Shown here piece after piece: positions 52,125 through 62,124 of a stretch of DNA of 64,000 nt. The notes beneath the pieces are model-generated. The model saw only the letters and a program-made list of their open reading frames with translations, searched no databases and was not told where the DNA came from. Numbering within the stretch: the first letter of the stretch is position 1; every line of letters begins with the position of its first letter. The position numbers and the translations under genes are program-made. The stretch covers positions 1,116,001 to 1,180,000 of the forward strand of contig NZ_CP013612.1 in NCBI RefSeq assembly GCF_001482385.1. The letters run 5' to 3'. This DNA comes from Pseudoalteromonas rubra. Its GTDB lineage: Bacteria > Pseudomonadota > Gammaproteobacteria > Enterobacterales > Alteromonadaceae.

Positions 52125-53372
52125 TTACTTTAAAACATCACTATATGCGCTGTAGTCACGATAGTACGTCAGGTTGTCTGCTTCGTAATCAATGCAGTAA
52201 GTGCCTTCGGGGTTACGCTCGCAGTAATCGACCAAATCGGCAAACAGGTTGGCATTTGCCCGGCTAGCAGATTCAATTTCTGACAGTTGGTGCAGCTGTT
52301 CGCCACTGAACTGAGCTGCATAGTAACGCTGCAGGTTTTTTGCTCTGCGATACGTTAGACGCTCCTCAATCCACCGTGCTGTGAGCTCTTTAACGACCAG
52401 TTTTGTCAGATAGTTAGTGGCTTGATAACCCTGCTGGGGGATCAATTGTTGCACGCTTGCACCTGAGTCCAGGTATTTAGCGACATAGGTCTCTGTGATG
52501 TTGTAGTCATCTAAATAGTTGAATTGGTGCAAGTAGTCTGTTTTTAAGTAATGGACTGCTGATTCAAACAAGTTGAAACAAGGTTCGGGGTTGAGCAAGG
52601 TACAGCGCATGATCCCATTTGGAATGATCTGCAGCAGGCGGTTTGGGTCGCCACCACTTTGAAAGCCGCTGATGGTAATTTTGACTGACTGACGTTTTTC
52701 ATCATCCAGCTTTTGTAGCTCACCATCTACGCTGACTTTGCCAATCCAGTCCACGCTCAGATAGCCGCCAATGGTGCGTTTGTCGGTCTCATTACGATAG
52801 TCAATTTTCATGTTGATCACGACATTGGAGCCGTAGGCAAAGCCTTGTACGAAACCGTCTCCAAGATTCTTGGCTTTATCTCCCGGGTAGGCGTGTGCGA
52901 GGTCTAAGGCTGCCTGAGTGGGCTGATAACCTGTGTCAGAAGCAGGCATCAGGATCCGTGATTTGGGCTTAACTGATGAATAGACAGTATAAGTACCTGT
53001 ATACTTGTCGGCGCTGATGTCTTTAGCATAGTTGGCTCCGGCGTCGATGCGTATAGCCGGAAACTTGAATCCGGCATCCACCTTACCATCAATTAGTTTT
53101 AGCGCTTGTTCATAGCCAAGATCGACGCCAACACGAAAATCAATCTTGGTATTTCCCAGGTGTTCGACTGTTTTACCATCAACGGACTTTAACCCCAGCA
53201 AAATATTGCCTTTGCTTTGAAAGGCAGTGCCGAGTGGCGCGAGGTCAACGGCATTTGACGTTGCTGCCTGACTTTGTGCCTCACTGAGCTTTGCAGGAAT
53301 AGTGTGAGAAGCCGCAAGCGCAGGCAAAGTTGCAAACGCCAGCATGGTTTGAATGAGTTTTGCATAATTCAT
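52125..53372 (-). CDS. CDC/MACPF-like exported protein C, block 1
   Basis: 415 residues from ATG 53372 (GGAGAGACC seven bases before); ATG 53387 is in frame. Signal peptide MNYAKLIQTMLAFATLPALA. First hairpin-like region about 75-133 (LGYEQALKLIDGKVDAGFKF, AGANYAKDISADKYTGTYTV); G173-F-V-Q-G-F-A-Y-G-S-N is the strand motif; second region about 190-230; S235-G-F-Q-S-G-G-D-P matches the CDC YGG segment. It is clearly paralogous to B over this core (IGGYLSVDW/IGGYLDVDL; QSVKITI/SSVKITV; CTLLNPEPCFNLF/CSLDNPTPCFDMF). The C-terminal part is helical. Inferred pore-forming subunit. Confidence 0.7.
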   Translation of the reverse strand: MNYAKLIQTMLAFATLPALAASHTIPAKLSEAQSQAATSNAVDLAPLGTAFQSKGNILLGLKSVDGKTVEHLGNTKIDFRVGVDLGYEQALKLIDGKVDAGFKFPAIRIDAGANYAKDISADKYTGTYTVYSSVKPKSRILMPASDTGYQPTQAALDLAHAYPGDKAKNLGDGFVQGFAYGSNVVINMKIDYRNETDKRTIGGYLSVDWIGKVSVDGELQKLDDEKRQSVKITISGFQSGGDPNRLLQIIPNGIMRCTLLNPEPCFNLFESAVHYLKTDYLHQFNYLDDYNITETYVAKYLDSGASVQQLIPQQGYQATNYLTKLVVKELTARWIEERLTYRRAKNLQRYYAAQFSGEQLHQLSEIESASRANANLFADLVDYCERNPEGTYCIDYEADNLTYYRDYSAYSDVLK

Positions 53373-53421
53373 ATTTGGTCTCTCCATGGGAGGGCCTTGC
53401 GGACCTCCTGTCGCTTAATCC

Positions 53422-55509
53422 TTAGTTCTTAAGGCTGTTCAAATAATCCTGATGCCAGGCTTCAGGAAGGTTACTGAGCACATCTTGGGTCGTGATTTCA
53501 CTGTCGGAAAACTCAGTGTCGCTTTGCGTGGCTAAGTCACCGACCTGGAAGCCATTTGCAAACATGGTAAAGGTTTCGCCCGTTACGTGTTTTTCGTCTG
53601 AGCTGGTGCGCTTTAGTTTCAGGTTGTAGACGTTATCGTTGTATTTCACTTCTTCTACGCCTGTAATCATTTCAATCCCACCTTGTGTACGGATCTGATC
53701 GCCTGCCTCAACTTTGTTGGCCCAGGCTGACAGGCCAGAGACGGTGACGACAGGATGCGATTCGGTTAACAGCAAGGTTTTACCTGAAGCGGTTGTCAGC
53801 TTGACCATGGGAATGGCTTCAACACCAATAGAAATGTCTTCTATTTCAAGAGGAATGTGTTGATCTGGCGCAAACTGACTGGCACCGAGCACAGTATCAC
53901 CCACACTAAGCTGCTCAATCGGAACCTGTTTGCCGTTGGCAAGGGTGATCAGTGACCCTTTTGCCAGACAGCTGTATACAACTTGTAAGGGCGGGTGCTT
54001 AATGTCTTTCCAGTTGGTAAAATGCGGCATATCTGAGCTGCCGATGATATAGGTATAATGGCGGATCATTGGTCTGTTGCGACGGATTTGCTCCACTTCA
54101 ACTGCCAGGTTCATGATCCAATGGGCATCTTCGTAGCGGCCGTACAGACTGGCATCGCCAAACACGGACATGTTTCTGGGAATATCCCATGAAATACGTG
54201 TGTATGGATATGTATTGCCACCGATGACTTTTTCTCCTTTTTCCAGCTGAATATAGTCTGAGAACACATTAGGGGAATCTGAGCCTTTGTAATCATCGCC
54301 AATTCGTGACGCACCGCCACCTTCGCGGGTTTGAATAAAGATGTCAGAGCCAAACTTGATATTGGCAGGTTGCTTGACAACAGGCTTTTCTTTTCCGGTC
54401 GCGTCTTTTTCGGTAATGAGTGTTTTTGTACCTTTGCCTGTGTCTGGATCGTATGTGACTGCCAGCTGGTGGAATTCAGGTGTGTAAATTTTAGTTACCT
54501 CACCTACAACTTCACGATAACCGCTGAATGGGATCAGCAATTTCAAGTCTTCGTTGGGTGTACCTGAATCGTATACAGCTTCATAATCACAGTCGTCGTA
54601 CATACGATTCAGGCAGATCTTAATGCGATTTTGGTCAGGGTCGTTTGTATTGATTTCTTTTTGATCAATGGGGTGAGTGATTTCACTCTCCAAGATCGAT
54701 TTGCCGTTACGGACGTATCCCGGTGGCATTATCGTTGAGTTATCTGCTGTGCTGGCCAGAGTAGCTGCTATTTGCGTGTTAGTATCGGACGCTTTGTGAA
54801 TTCCCAGATCTGCCAGTAAGGTCTCAGGGGAATATTCGATCACCGAGCTGCGGTTTTCCGTGAGGATTTCTCCATTAGGGCCCTCATACGATACGGTGAC
54901 GTATGCATCAGCAAAAATGCGTTCAGAATTGACCAGTTTAGGCAGTACATCTGACATATTGCCTAGTGATGCGACACTGACTCGCTTTTGGGGTGCATCT
55001 GCGGTGCCCTGACCAAAATACTCAGTGAAACTGGGCATGACCAGTTCTTCACCTTTTTCATTCAGCAATGTCAGGTCAATAAAGGTGTAGTAAGTGTTGC
55101 TGAATTCACTATTCACGGCGGTTAACATGAGGTATTCCTGACCGTCTTCTTGCGTCATAGACTGTATGCCCATGTGCTTGAAAAACGAACAGACTTTGCC
55201 GGTGTTACAGTCCAAATTTGAGACAGGCTCAAGAACAGTGTCAGCAGTTGCCAGGGCATGCATTGCGCCCATTCTATTCAGCGCTTTTTTGTTGATGCTT
55301 TGGCGCATAGAGCGGAATAGAAAAGGGCGGTTTTCTTCAGTGATACCATGGCGGGCCAGACGTTGTTTGGCTTGCTCTAATTCACCTAACTGTTGAAATT
55401 CGGCGATGTGTTGAGGGTAGTTTTCAGTTATTGGCATAATCGGCGCTGACACAGAAGCAAAAGAAGCTCCTCCCAGTGCAGCGGCAACTGCAAGGCTAAC
55501 CAGTTTCAT
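53422..55509 (-). CDS. exported Hint-domain protein
   Basis: 695 residues. Signal peptide 1-21 (GGASFASVSA). Residues 22 to about 510 are unrecognised, mostly beta with conserved-looking DxFIQTREGGG and ISWDIPRNMSVFG. From about 515 a Hedgehog/intein (Hint) fold: S-C-L-A-K-G-S-L-I-T (nucleophile cysteine), QVPIEQLSVGDTVLG, TESHPVVT (block B T-x-x-H), VEAGDQI, then NVYNLKL and MFANGFQVGD. Hint domains cleave the chain at that cysteine and may attach the N-terminal part to another molecule. It heads the C-D-B-A block, 49 bases before C. Confidence 0.78.
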   Translation of the reverse strand: MKLVSLAVAAALGGASFASVSAPIMPITENYPQHIAEFQQLGELEQAKQRLARHGITEENRPFLFRSMRQSINKKALNRMGAMHALATADTVLEPVSNLDCNTGKVCSFFKHMGIQSMTQEDGQEYLMLTAVNSEFSNTYYTFIDLTLLNEKGEELVMPSFTEYFGQGTADAPQKRVSVASLGNMSDVLPKLVNSERIFADAYVTVSYEGPNGEILTENRSSVIEYSPETLLADLGIHKASDTNTQIAATLASTADNSTIMPPGYVRNGKSILESEITHPIDQKEINTNDPDQNRIKICLNRMYDDCDYEAVYDSGTPNEDLKLLIPFSGYREVVGEVTKIYTPEFHQLAVTYDPDTGKGTKTLITEKDATGKEKPVVKQPANIKFGSDIFIQTREGGGASRIGDDYKGSDSPNVFSDYIQLEKGEKVIGGNTYPYTRISWDIPRNMSVFGDASLYGRYEDAHWIMNLAVEVEQIRRNRPMIRHYTYIIGSSDMPHFTNWKDIKHPPLQVVYSCLAKGSLITLANGKQVPIEQLSVGDTVLGASQFAPDQHIPLEIEDISIGVEAIPMVKLTTASGKTLLLTESHPVVTVSGLSAWANKVEAGDQIRTQGGIEMITGVEEVKYNDNVYNLKLKRTSSDEKHVTGETFTMFANGFQVGDLATQSDTEFSDSEITTQDVLSNLPEAWHQDYLNSLKN

Positions 55510-55535
55510 ACAATCTTCCTTTTAAATTGTTTGTA

Positions 55536-55579
55536 AAAAGGCTCGTAGGTAGGCGAACGCTACCTAGCTAACTGCGAGC
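55536..55579 (-). terminator. hairpin terminator or attenuator between M4 protease and Hint genes
   Basis: The inner stem TAGGTAG/CTACCTA (55546-55552, 55560-55566) is enclosed by GCTCG/CGAGC (55541-55545, 55575-55579), followed on the minus strand by TTTTT. It could end the protease transcript or only reduce read-through to the Hint gene. Confidence 0.6.
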
Positions 55580-55591
55580 ACAAAGTGATAG

Positions 55592-58500
55592 TTACCTTCT
55601 GGTAATTTTGAATTGAATGTCTTCAACTTCTCCGTAAGTGAAGGATTTACAAGCGTCCTGCTTTAGGGGGTATTGAGGGTTTTCCTCAAATTTTGTTCTC
55701 AGAGTGAGTGTTTCGTGCGTTTTGCCTCGCTTCACCGCGGGTAAACGGATCAGTCTGGCTGAAGTAATACGGCAGTATTCTATGTTGCCTGCTCCGGACT
55801 GGCAGTCTGTTGCGGTATAGTCATAGTTATAGTCGTTGGTACCAAAATGCCCTTCATCATGGCTGTACTTACCATCTTGGTTTTTGTCTAACCAGATACT
55901 AAAGCGCGCTCCGATTTGATTGTTTTCATACAACCTATCTATTGTTGAGCGGGGTAATAAGTTTGTTGATCCCACTATCGTTATCACAGAATTGTCAGTA
56001 TGCGAAAAGTCGTTCAGCGTTGTGAGCGTATACCCAGAAGTATTAAAGCCACTTACCTCATCGACTGTATGTAATACACCGGTGTAATCTTTGAATGTTA
56101 ATTTGTCGATATAAAAGACGTCTGCATTTGCGGGCTCGGTAATATGAGCACTGCAACCGGACACAGGTTGCAAGATTAGTGTCTGAGTTGTGGTGTCGCT
56201 GTCACTGCCATCCTGATAACGAGTAGTGAGCGATACGGTGAATGTAGCGCCGTCCTGCGGAAACTGAATGGTTGGGTTTTCGTCATTACTGGTTTGATTG
56301 TTAAAGCCAAAGTTCCAGCGGTAGACAGGCTGTTTAACTTGATTAGCTGTGCTGTTGTTCGTGAACTTTATCCGGTTATCGTCGAGCAGCTGATAGCTAA
56401 AGTCGGCAATGACAGGCAGGTTTGGCGCGTCTGCATCTATCATCAGATCTATCACTTGGCCGTCATCGACAACGCCACAACTGTGGATAAAGGAGTACTT
56501 TACGTCTGATATTGCTACGCGCATCAGGCCTATGCCCTGTGGGATATTACTGTTTAGCTCAAAGGTGGCGGTGTTGCCTGAGATAGTCGCATCACCGACT
56601 AGTTTTTCAGTGTAGTCAAACTGTCCGTTTTTGTTGATGTCATATAATACCGTTAGTTTCTTCCCGCTCAGGTCTTTGTCAAAAGTCAGGGTGTAGCTGC
56701 GCTTTCTTGCCAGTGGAATGCGATGTTCAACCAAAGAGGTGTATTCACCATTGGTTAAATAGGTATTATGATCCGTGACCTTCAGAGTGCTTGTATGCAC
56801 TTTTGATGTATTCAGGTAGGGAGGGCAACTGACATTGGCTGGCCGACTAAAGAAGTGACGATAGGCTGAACGCGTATCTTCTCCAGAGAGTTCGACAGTG
56901 ATGACCGCTCTTGCCAGCGTGCCGTCTGGCACCTGATGTGCTTGTTGCAGGTATGGGTAGATGGATTGGTTATCACCTTGATGCCATTCATCGCTGGTGC
57001 CATCACCCCACTGTGCGCTAATTTTTTCAATTGAATCGATATTCAGATGGCTGATGTCATAACTTATTTCGTTATAACTGATTTGAGTATTGGCTTCTAA
57101 AGTCGAGAGGCTATTGTCAGCGACGATGCCGACACCGAGTAATACATCTGTGATATCGTCTTTGCGCTGTATCGCGCTTTTGTTGCTGATGTTAATGTGG
57201 GGGGCCTGTGCAACCACACAATAACCGAATTCGTCCAGGCTCATAGTTGAATACATACAGCCAGAAGTATTCGCGCGCAGGAACACTTTAAAGGCATCCT
57301 GAATTGACCACTCCTTAGTTTTTACCAGTTCGTAGAAAGCCTTACGTAGTACTCCCCCGTTGGCATGTGGTGTTTTGGCGAGTGAAAAGTCAGTTGCATG
57401 GTCGATACTGGTTCCGTCCCATGAGGGGAGCTCATAGAAGCGAACGGCCTGATCTTCATATATCGCGCCCCATCCAAACCACCATTTACGGTTTTGGTTG
57501 TACTGACCGGGTTGTTCATTAAATTGCTTTGTAAAAGCCTCTGACTGTGTGTACGAACCGCTTGCATTGCTTTGGAAGTAGTCTAGTACGGCAATGGTCG
57601 CGAGGTCGGAAAAGCCTTCATTGATGGCTCCGTCAACTCCCTCTGGCCCAATGCCAGCATTCCAGCTCGTGATAGCATGAGCAATTTCGTGTGCAGCAAT
57701 GCCCAAAGTGGCTTGTGAATAAAAATAGTATCCATCGCCAGAGCCATAGTTGACATATTCACCATCCCAGAAAGCCATGTTGGGGCCGTGAATGGTGTTG
57801 CTATGCACTTTTTGCTTGAGAGGTTTAATGCAGTATCCATTCCAGGCACAATTCGAAGATTGTGACGGATAGAGGCGTGCGAGTTGTTTGTGAAAGTACT
57901 GCATAACTAGACCTGCATTAAAATGTGCTTCGGTAGCAGGGTCGTAGCTGAACCAGGTGTAAAAGTTATCATCTACCGCGACACTATCGAAGTTTTCATT
58001 GTTACTACCGCATGCGTAAGACGCGGCCTGGGTGTCGTTGTTTCTGGCGTCAAAAGTGGTCAGGTAAGGGTTCTCCAGTCGACAGATATCCTGTTCTTTT
58101 TTTACGACTAGCGGATAACCATCGAATTGAGCAAAGATTGCACCTGGGTCCTTGTCTGAGAACATCAATCGTTTTCCAATCGGGGTGTATTCGTCAAAGC
58201 GATACGCGGTACAGGCCTGCATGCTGTCTGGTCGTGGTGAATAACAGATAGCACCGAGCTTATCGTTTCCTCCTATTCCACCCCCTGCAACATAGCCGTT
58301 CAGGTTTGGTGAAGTGAAAAATGAAACAGACGATTGACGTCGAATCAGGGTGCCCTGGCTGTTGTCGATGACGAGTTGCTCTTTGAGTCCGTTGTGGCGA
58401 ACCTGTAAGACTGTCACGCTTAATAGCTTACCCTGAGAGATAAGATAAGCCTTTGAAGTACTGTCAATTTCTGGCTGCTTTCCAGCATAGAGCTCGGACG

Positions 58501-58891
58501 CAATTCGCAACAGGTCAATTTTATGCTGTGCAGCAAGATCCACAAGGTGTACGGGACCACTTAGTAATTTTCCCATACTCTGGATGATCTTGCCCTGTTT
58601 ATTACGTACGACGACTAACCGACTGTCCAGTACGGGTATCCCCTGAAAATAAGCTTGATAGTGCTCATATTGGGGTTGCTCTCCGACCACTTTTTCCAAT
58701 TGATAGGATAGCCTGGTGTGTGAATGTGCTGACAATAGCGAGGCGTCAGGCGCCTGGGCATGCGCAGTGGTCGGAAGCTGCGTCCATAGGTGCTGCTGAT
58801 TAAGAAGCGCATGTGATTCGATCAAGGCTGATGCGTGTGTGCTGCATAACATAATCGAACCAGCGCCGAGTATAGTGCCAAGGCGTTTCAT
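55592..58891 (-). CDS. secreted thermolysin-type (M4) metalloprotease with PKD and GEVED-like domains
   Basis: 1099 residues. Signal peptide to about 22; FTP propeptide about 75-115 (YQAYFQGIPVLDSRLVVVRN); M4 catalytic domain about 195-590 with H401-E-I-A-H405 and E425 (GAINEGFSD). The C-terminal half has a GEVED-like domain (LTVLYDINKNGQFDYTEK), a PKD domain (YRWNFGFNNQTSND) and a second GEVED-like domain ending CKSFTYGEVEDIQFKI. It lies between the two toxin-like blocks. Sharing GEVED modules with protein D suggests it may act on or with the block products; this is inference. Confidence 0.88.
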   Translation of the reverse strand: MKRLGTILGAGSIMLCSTHASALIESHALLNQQHLWTQLPTTAHAQAPDASLLSAHSHTRLSYQLEKVVGEQPQYEHYQAYFQGIPVLDSRLVVVRNKQGKIIQSMGKLLSGPVHLVDLAAQHKIDLLRIASELYAGKQPEIDSTSKAYLISQGKLLSVTVLQVRHNGLKEQLVIDNSQGTLIRRQSSVSFFTSPNLNGYVAGGGIGGNDKLGAICYSPRPDSMQACTAYRFDEYTPIGKRLMFSDKDPGAIFAQFDGYPLVVKKEQDICRLENPYLTTFDARNNDTQAASYACGSNNENFDSVAVDDNFYTWFSYDPATEAHFNAGLVMQYFHKQLARLYPSQSSNCAWNGYCIKPLKQKVHSNTIHGPNMAFWDGEYVNYGSGDGYYFYSQATLGIAAHEIAHAITSWNAGIGPEGVDGAINEGFSDLATIAVLDYFQSNASGSYTQSEAFTKQFNEQPGQYNQNRKWWFGWGAIYEDQAVRFYELPSWDGTSIDHATDFSLAKTPHANGGVLRKAFYELVKTKEWSIQDAFKVFLRANTSGCMYSTMSLDEFGYCVVAQAPHINISNKSAIQRKDDITDVLLGVGIVADNSLSTLEANTQISYNEISYDISHLNIDSIEKISAQWGDGTSDEWHQGDNQSIYPYLQQAHQVPDGTLARAVITVELSGEDTRSAYRHFFSRPANVSCPPYLNTSKVHTSTLKVTDHNTYLTNGEYTSLVEHRIPLARKRSYTLTFDKDLSGKKLTVLYDINKNGQFDYTEKLVGDATISGNTATFELNSNIPQGIGLMRVAISDVKYSFIHSCGVVDDGQVIDLMIDADAPNLPVIADFSYQLLDDNRIKFTNNSTANQVKQPVYRWNFGFNNQTSNDENPTIQFPQDGATFTVSLTTRYQDGSDSDTTTQTLILQPVSGCSAHITEPANADVFYIDKLTFKDYTGVLHTVDEVSGFNTSGYTLTTLNDFSHTDNSVITIVGSTNLLPRSTIDRLYENNQIGARFSIWLDKNQDGKYSHDEGHFGTNDYNYDYTATDCQSGAGNIEYCRITSARLIRLPAVKRGKTHETLTLRTKFEENPQYPLKQDACKSFTYGEVEDIQFKITRR

Positions 58892-59461
58892 AAAATTGTC
58901 CTTATCTGTTGCAAGAAAGTTAATTCAAACGTGAACTCTTTGGTGTTGGATTAGTATATGAGGTAAATTCATTGTTGATAAAGTACATTTAGTGTTCCAC
59001 TCGGGGGGGTTGTGCTGGTTAACAATAGGGTGTAAATATGAGTTAATCTCTGAATGTTAATTTTTGTACTTTATTGATTTTAATTAGTTAAAGTTTGTTT
59101 CTTGTGTTTTCGTTTCGACATTTATACATGTAAGAGTGTGTTATCTACTCGTATTAACATTATCCGGGAGATTGATGGTGGCGACTTAAATGTTAATTAT
59201 TGTATTTCATATGAAACATCTTTATTTGGCTTTTGTGTTTAATGGATTTTCGTTGCTCAGATGAACTCTCAGTGCTGTACTCTATTAGTTGATTGCTCAA
59301 TGGGCAGAGCGACTGCGTGCCATGTTCCTGCACGGTGCCACTGAATTAGAGATTTAGTGCTCATTCGACGAAAAGGCCTGTATCAGGGAAAGTTGTAATT
59401 ATGCAGATTGAGAGATAACTTGACCTGGAGGAAAGGTTGTCCAATAAGTCCGGGCTTGAAA
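58892..59461. other. intergenic region upstream of the M4 protease
   Basis: 570 bases, AT-rich, with no supported gene. It separates block 2 from the protease gene and should contain the promoter for the protease (and perhaps for the Hint-C-D-B-A genes). Confidence 0.4.
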
Positions 59462-59484
59462 AGTGGCCAAGCCGGTTAGCCACT
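59462..59484 (-). terminator. hairpin terminator after A gene, block 2
   Basis: AGTGGC (59462-59467) pairs with GCCACT (59479-59484); on the minus strand TTTTC follows. It is the counterpart of 48593-48617. Confidence 0.6.
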
Positions 59485-59506
59485 CAGGTGTATTTGAAAG
59501 GGAGAG

Positions 59507-60574
59507 TCAGGGACCGCACTGACTTAACCAGGGTGATGTCAGACAGGTCTGACGTAGTATTTCGGCATCGTTGAGGGCTATTTGAGCTGCCTCAAATTGT
59601 GCTTCCAATGCAGGCTTTTCAGCGTCCGTAGCGACGGTTAGAAAGGCTTTAGTGCGCTCCAGGTGCCTGACTGCTTCACCATACTGATGCTCAGCCCATC
59701 GCCAGGTCGCCTCATACAGGGTATTGCTCATCACTGATTGCCAGTCAGCCCCCCCGTAGTGGCCAGAATCCTGATAGCTTTTCACCACAAAACTGCGGGG
59801 AACTTTATCCAGATCGGCTAAATCGAGCATCAAGCCGTTCGGGTCGAAACTATAGGCCACCAGGCTTTCCAGGGTTTGCAGACAAGGGGTGATGTTGCCG
59901 CCCCGGCAATAGGTAGGTTGTTCATTGAGTTGCTGTTGCAATTTCGCAGGCAGCGGGCCATTGGAATTGACATCGACGCTGAATACTGCATTTTCTGCAT
60001 ACTTTTCGATTTCTTTGACTTTGGTAATGGTTTTTTTAAAGAACAACAAACGTATCTTTATTTTAATGACAAATCGCTTGTAGTCTTCTTCTGTCCTAAA
60101 GTGCAGCCGGGTGTTGACGAACAGGTCGCGCCCATAGTTGATCTGATAAACAAAGTGGCTGCCACAGTCCTTCAGGTCCACCCCCGATTTTACCTGGCGG
60201 TTTTCTAACGTACTGTAGCCCTCGTCAAACTTAAGGTGCAATTGCGACGTTAACGTGCGCTGATCCGTCGCGTTTCGGTGTGTCATTGAGGTAGATACAC
60301 TGCCTGCGATGATAAACAAGTTAACGCCGCCATGTACCTCTCCAAACGTGCGACGCTTGATAAAGGTTTCATCGACGCGCTGGAAATAATCCAGGCTGCC
60401 ACTTTGTTCTGAGTGTTGCACTGGTGTGCCCTGCAGACAAGCATGGTTTACCTTGTGCATGGTGGGATCAAATGCTCTGCCAAGATCATTTGCACCGACT
60501 TGTTCGCTATAATAAATCTGGCCATGTGCTGCGAAAGTGCAGCTCAGCGCCAGGATCGTGAGTAAGCTTTTCAT
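59507..60574 (-). CDS. CDC/MACPF-like exported protein A, block 2
   Basis: 355 residues from ATG 60574 (AGGGAGCGGAT before it), the same length as block 1 A. Signal peptide MKSLLTILALSCTFAAHG. It keeps FGEVHGGVNLFIIAGSVSTS, SHFVYQINYGRDLFVNTRLH and a K-rich segment (KIRLLFFKKTITKVKEIEK), with scattered substitutions relative to block 1, more than in the B pair. The C-terminus is CLTSPWLSQC. Same inferred role as block 1 A. Confidence 0.65.
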   Translation of the reverse strand: MKSLLTILALSCTFAAHGQIYYSEQVGANDLGRAFDPTMHKVNHACLQGTPVQHSEQSGSLDYFQRVDETFIKRRTFGEVHGGVNLFIIAGSVSTSMTHRNATDQRTLTSQLHLKFDEGYSTLENRQVKSGVDLKDCGSHFVYQINYGRDLFVNTRLHFRTEEDYKRFVIKIKIRLLFFKKTITKVKEIEKYAENAVFSVDVNSNGPLPAKLQQQLNEQPTYCRGGNITPCLQTLESLVAYSFDPNGLMLDLADLDKVPRSFVVKSYQDSGHYGGADWQSVMSNTLYEATWRWAEHQYGEAVRHLERTKAFLTVATDAEKPALEAQFEAAQIALNDAEILRQTCLTSPWLSQCGP

Positions 60575-60592
60575 ATCCGCTCCCTGAATAGA

Positions 60593-60622
60593 AATCGCAA
60601 TGTGCATAAGCACATTGCGATT
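60593..60622 (-). ncRNA. intercistronic RNA hairpin between B and A, block 2
   Basis: AATCGCAATGTG (60593-60604) pairs perfectly with CACATTGCGATT (60611-60622) around CATAAG. Compared with block 1, a C-G pair has become T-A on both arms at the eleventh position, so pairing is kept. Confidence 0.8.
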
Positions 60623-60634
60623 AAGTATGGCAGG

Positions 60635-62113
60635 TTATTGCGCAAATGCCGTACCGTAAGTGGTTAATGCGCCCTCACATAAACGCCAATTCAGTATCCC
60701 TCGGGCGGGTGCTGTGACGTCGATGAAAGTAGGTGCCCAGCGCAGGTTTCTGAAGCGTGCGCTGTCTTCTTCGCTGACCATCCCGGCCCTGACCGCTTCC
60801 TGGCGCGCAAGTTCACATTGCTTCCAGTCAAACTCATCATTACTGGGTAACTGAAGCTGAGTGACATCGTATGCCGCAGGACAGGCATTACCACGTTGCT
60901 CGCAAGCGGTTTTCATTTCCTGCACCTTGTTCTCACAGGCATAACCAAAAGGGTTATCGCGGCAGAACTGAGCGGCATTAAAGAAGAACCAGGCATTGTT
61001 GTAGGCCAGATCTTTGATCCGCTCGACGGCTGTACGCTGTGCTTCGGGTAAATACGCATAGTAGCTGTTAAGCAGGTTCTGGGCGCGTTGTTCATCTAAG
61101 ATAGCCTGTTTGAAGTCATCTTCCAGCTCGCTGATCAACCACTTCGTTGCATTTCGCACTATCTGATATTCAGGTACCAGTGCACGCAAAGGCAACGATG
61201 AGTTTTCATAACGGGTGGTGTAGTAGCGCACCACGTTGTAATCACTCAGTGAATTAAGCTGTTGATTAAATCCACTTTTAGCGTACTTCACCGCCTCATA
61301 GAACATGTCAAAACAAGGCGTTGGATTGTCCAGTGAGCAGGTAATGATGTTATTCGGGATAATGGTCAATAACTGTTTAGGGTCGCCGCCATGCTGGATA
61401 GCACGTACCGTGATCTTAACCGAAGATTTGACTTCATCCTTTAGGTATCTGAGCTGACCGCCGACGTTGAACACTCCGCCATACAAGTCAACATCCAGAT
61501 AACCGCCGATGTCCGATTTATCCTGGTTACTACCGTAATCTATTTTCAGGTTAACCAGGACGTTGGCACCGTATTCAATACCAGTAACAAATTCATCGCC
61601 AATCAGCGTTTGCAATTTGGTTTGATGATTGTTCGCAATGTCCTGACCGACCGCACTTAATGCGTAACCTGAGTTTTGATCTTTGGGCAGAAATAAGCGC
61701 TTTTTCGGTGTGCTGGAAGCACTGAAAGTATAAGAGCTTGAGTACGAGCTGGACGCCATTTCTTTCGCTAAAGACGCACCTGCCGAGACTCTGACTACCG
61801 GGAAGTTGACGTCCACATCAACGCTACCATTGAGTGTATTGAGCACATCGTCATAGCTCATATCAATACCGGTTTTAAATTTGAGCTCGGTATTGCCGTA
61901 GCTTTCATCAATGACGCCTGCAACCGGCTGGACATTCAAAAAGCGTTTTTTCTGACTGTCATAGGCAGTGCCTATTGCCACGTGGTCATTGATCAGGCCT
62001 GAGATCACAGAGCCTGACACTGATGAGCTTGAGATTTCAGCACTGGCTTGCTCATCGGCCATGCTGTGTCCTGCAAATGCCATTGCAAGTACAGATAAAT
62101 AGAGTGATTTCAT
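60635..62113 (-). CDS. CDC/MACPF-like exported protein B, block 2
   Basis: 492 residues, the same length as block 1 B and nearly identical to it through the whole core (FVTGIEYGANVLVNLKIDYG; VRAIQHGGDPKQLL; SLSDYNVVRYYTTRYENSSL). Differences cluster in the signal peptide and the C-terminal helical region. All nine cysteines of the block 1 C-terminal region appear to be kept. Spacing to D is 11 bases, as in block 1. Same inferred pore-forming role. Confidence 0.7.
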   Translation of the reverse strand: MKSLYLSVLAMAFAGHSMADEQASAEISSSSVSGSVISGLINDHVAIGTAYDSQKKRFLNVQPVAGVIDESYGNTELKFKTGIDMSYDDVLNTLNGSVDVDVNFPVVRVSAGASLAKEMASSSYSSSYTFSASSTPKKRLFLPKDQNSGYALSAVGQDIANNHQTKLQTLIGDEFVTGIEYGANVLVNLKIDYGSNQDKSDIGGYLDVDLYGGVFNVGGQLRYLKDEVKSSVKITVRAIQHGGDPKQLLTIIPNNIITCSLDNPTPCFDMFYEAVKYAKSGFNQQLNSLSDYNVVRYYTTRYENSSLPLRALVPEYQIVRNATKWLISELEDDFKQAILDEQRAQNLLNSYYAYLPEAQRTAVERIKDLAYNNAWFFFNAAQFCRDNPFGYACENKVQEMKTACEQRGNACPAAYDVTQLQLPSNDEFDWKQCELARQEAVRAGMVSEEDSARFRNLRWAPTFIDVTAPARGILNWRLCEGALTTYGTAFAQ

Positions 62114-62124
62114 ATCATCTTTCC

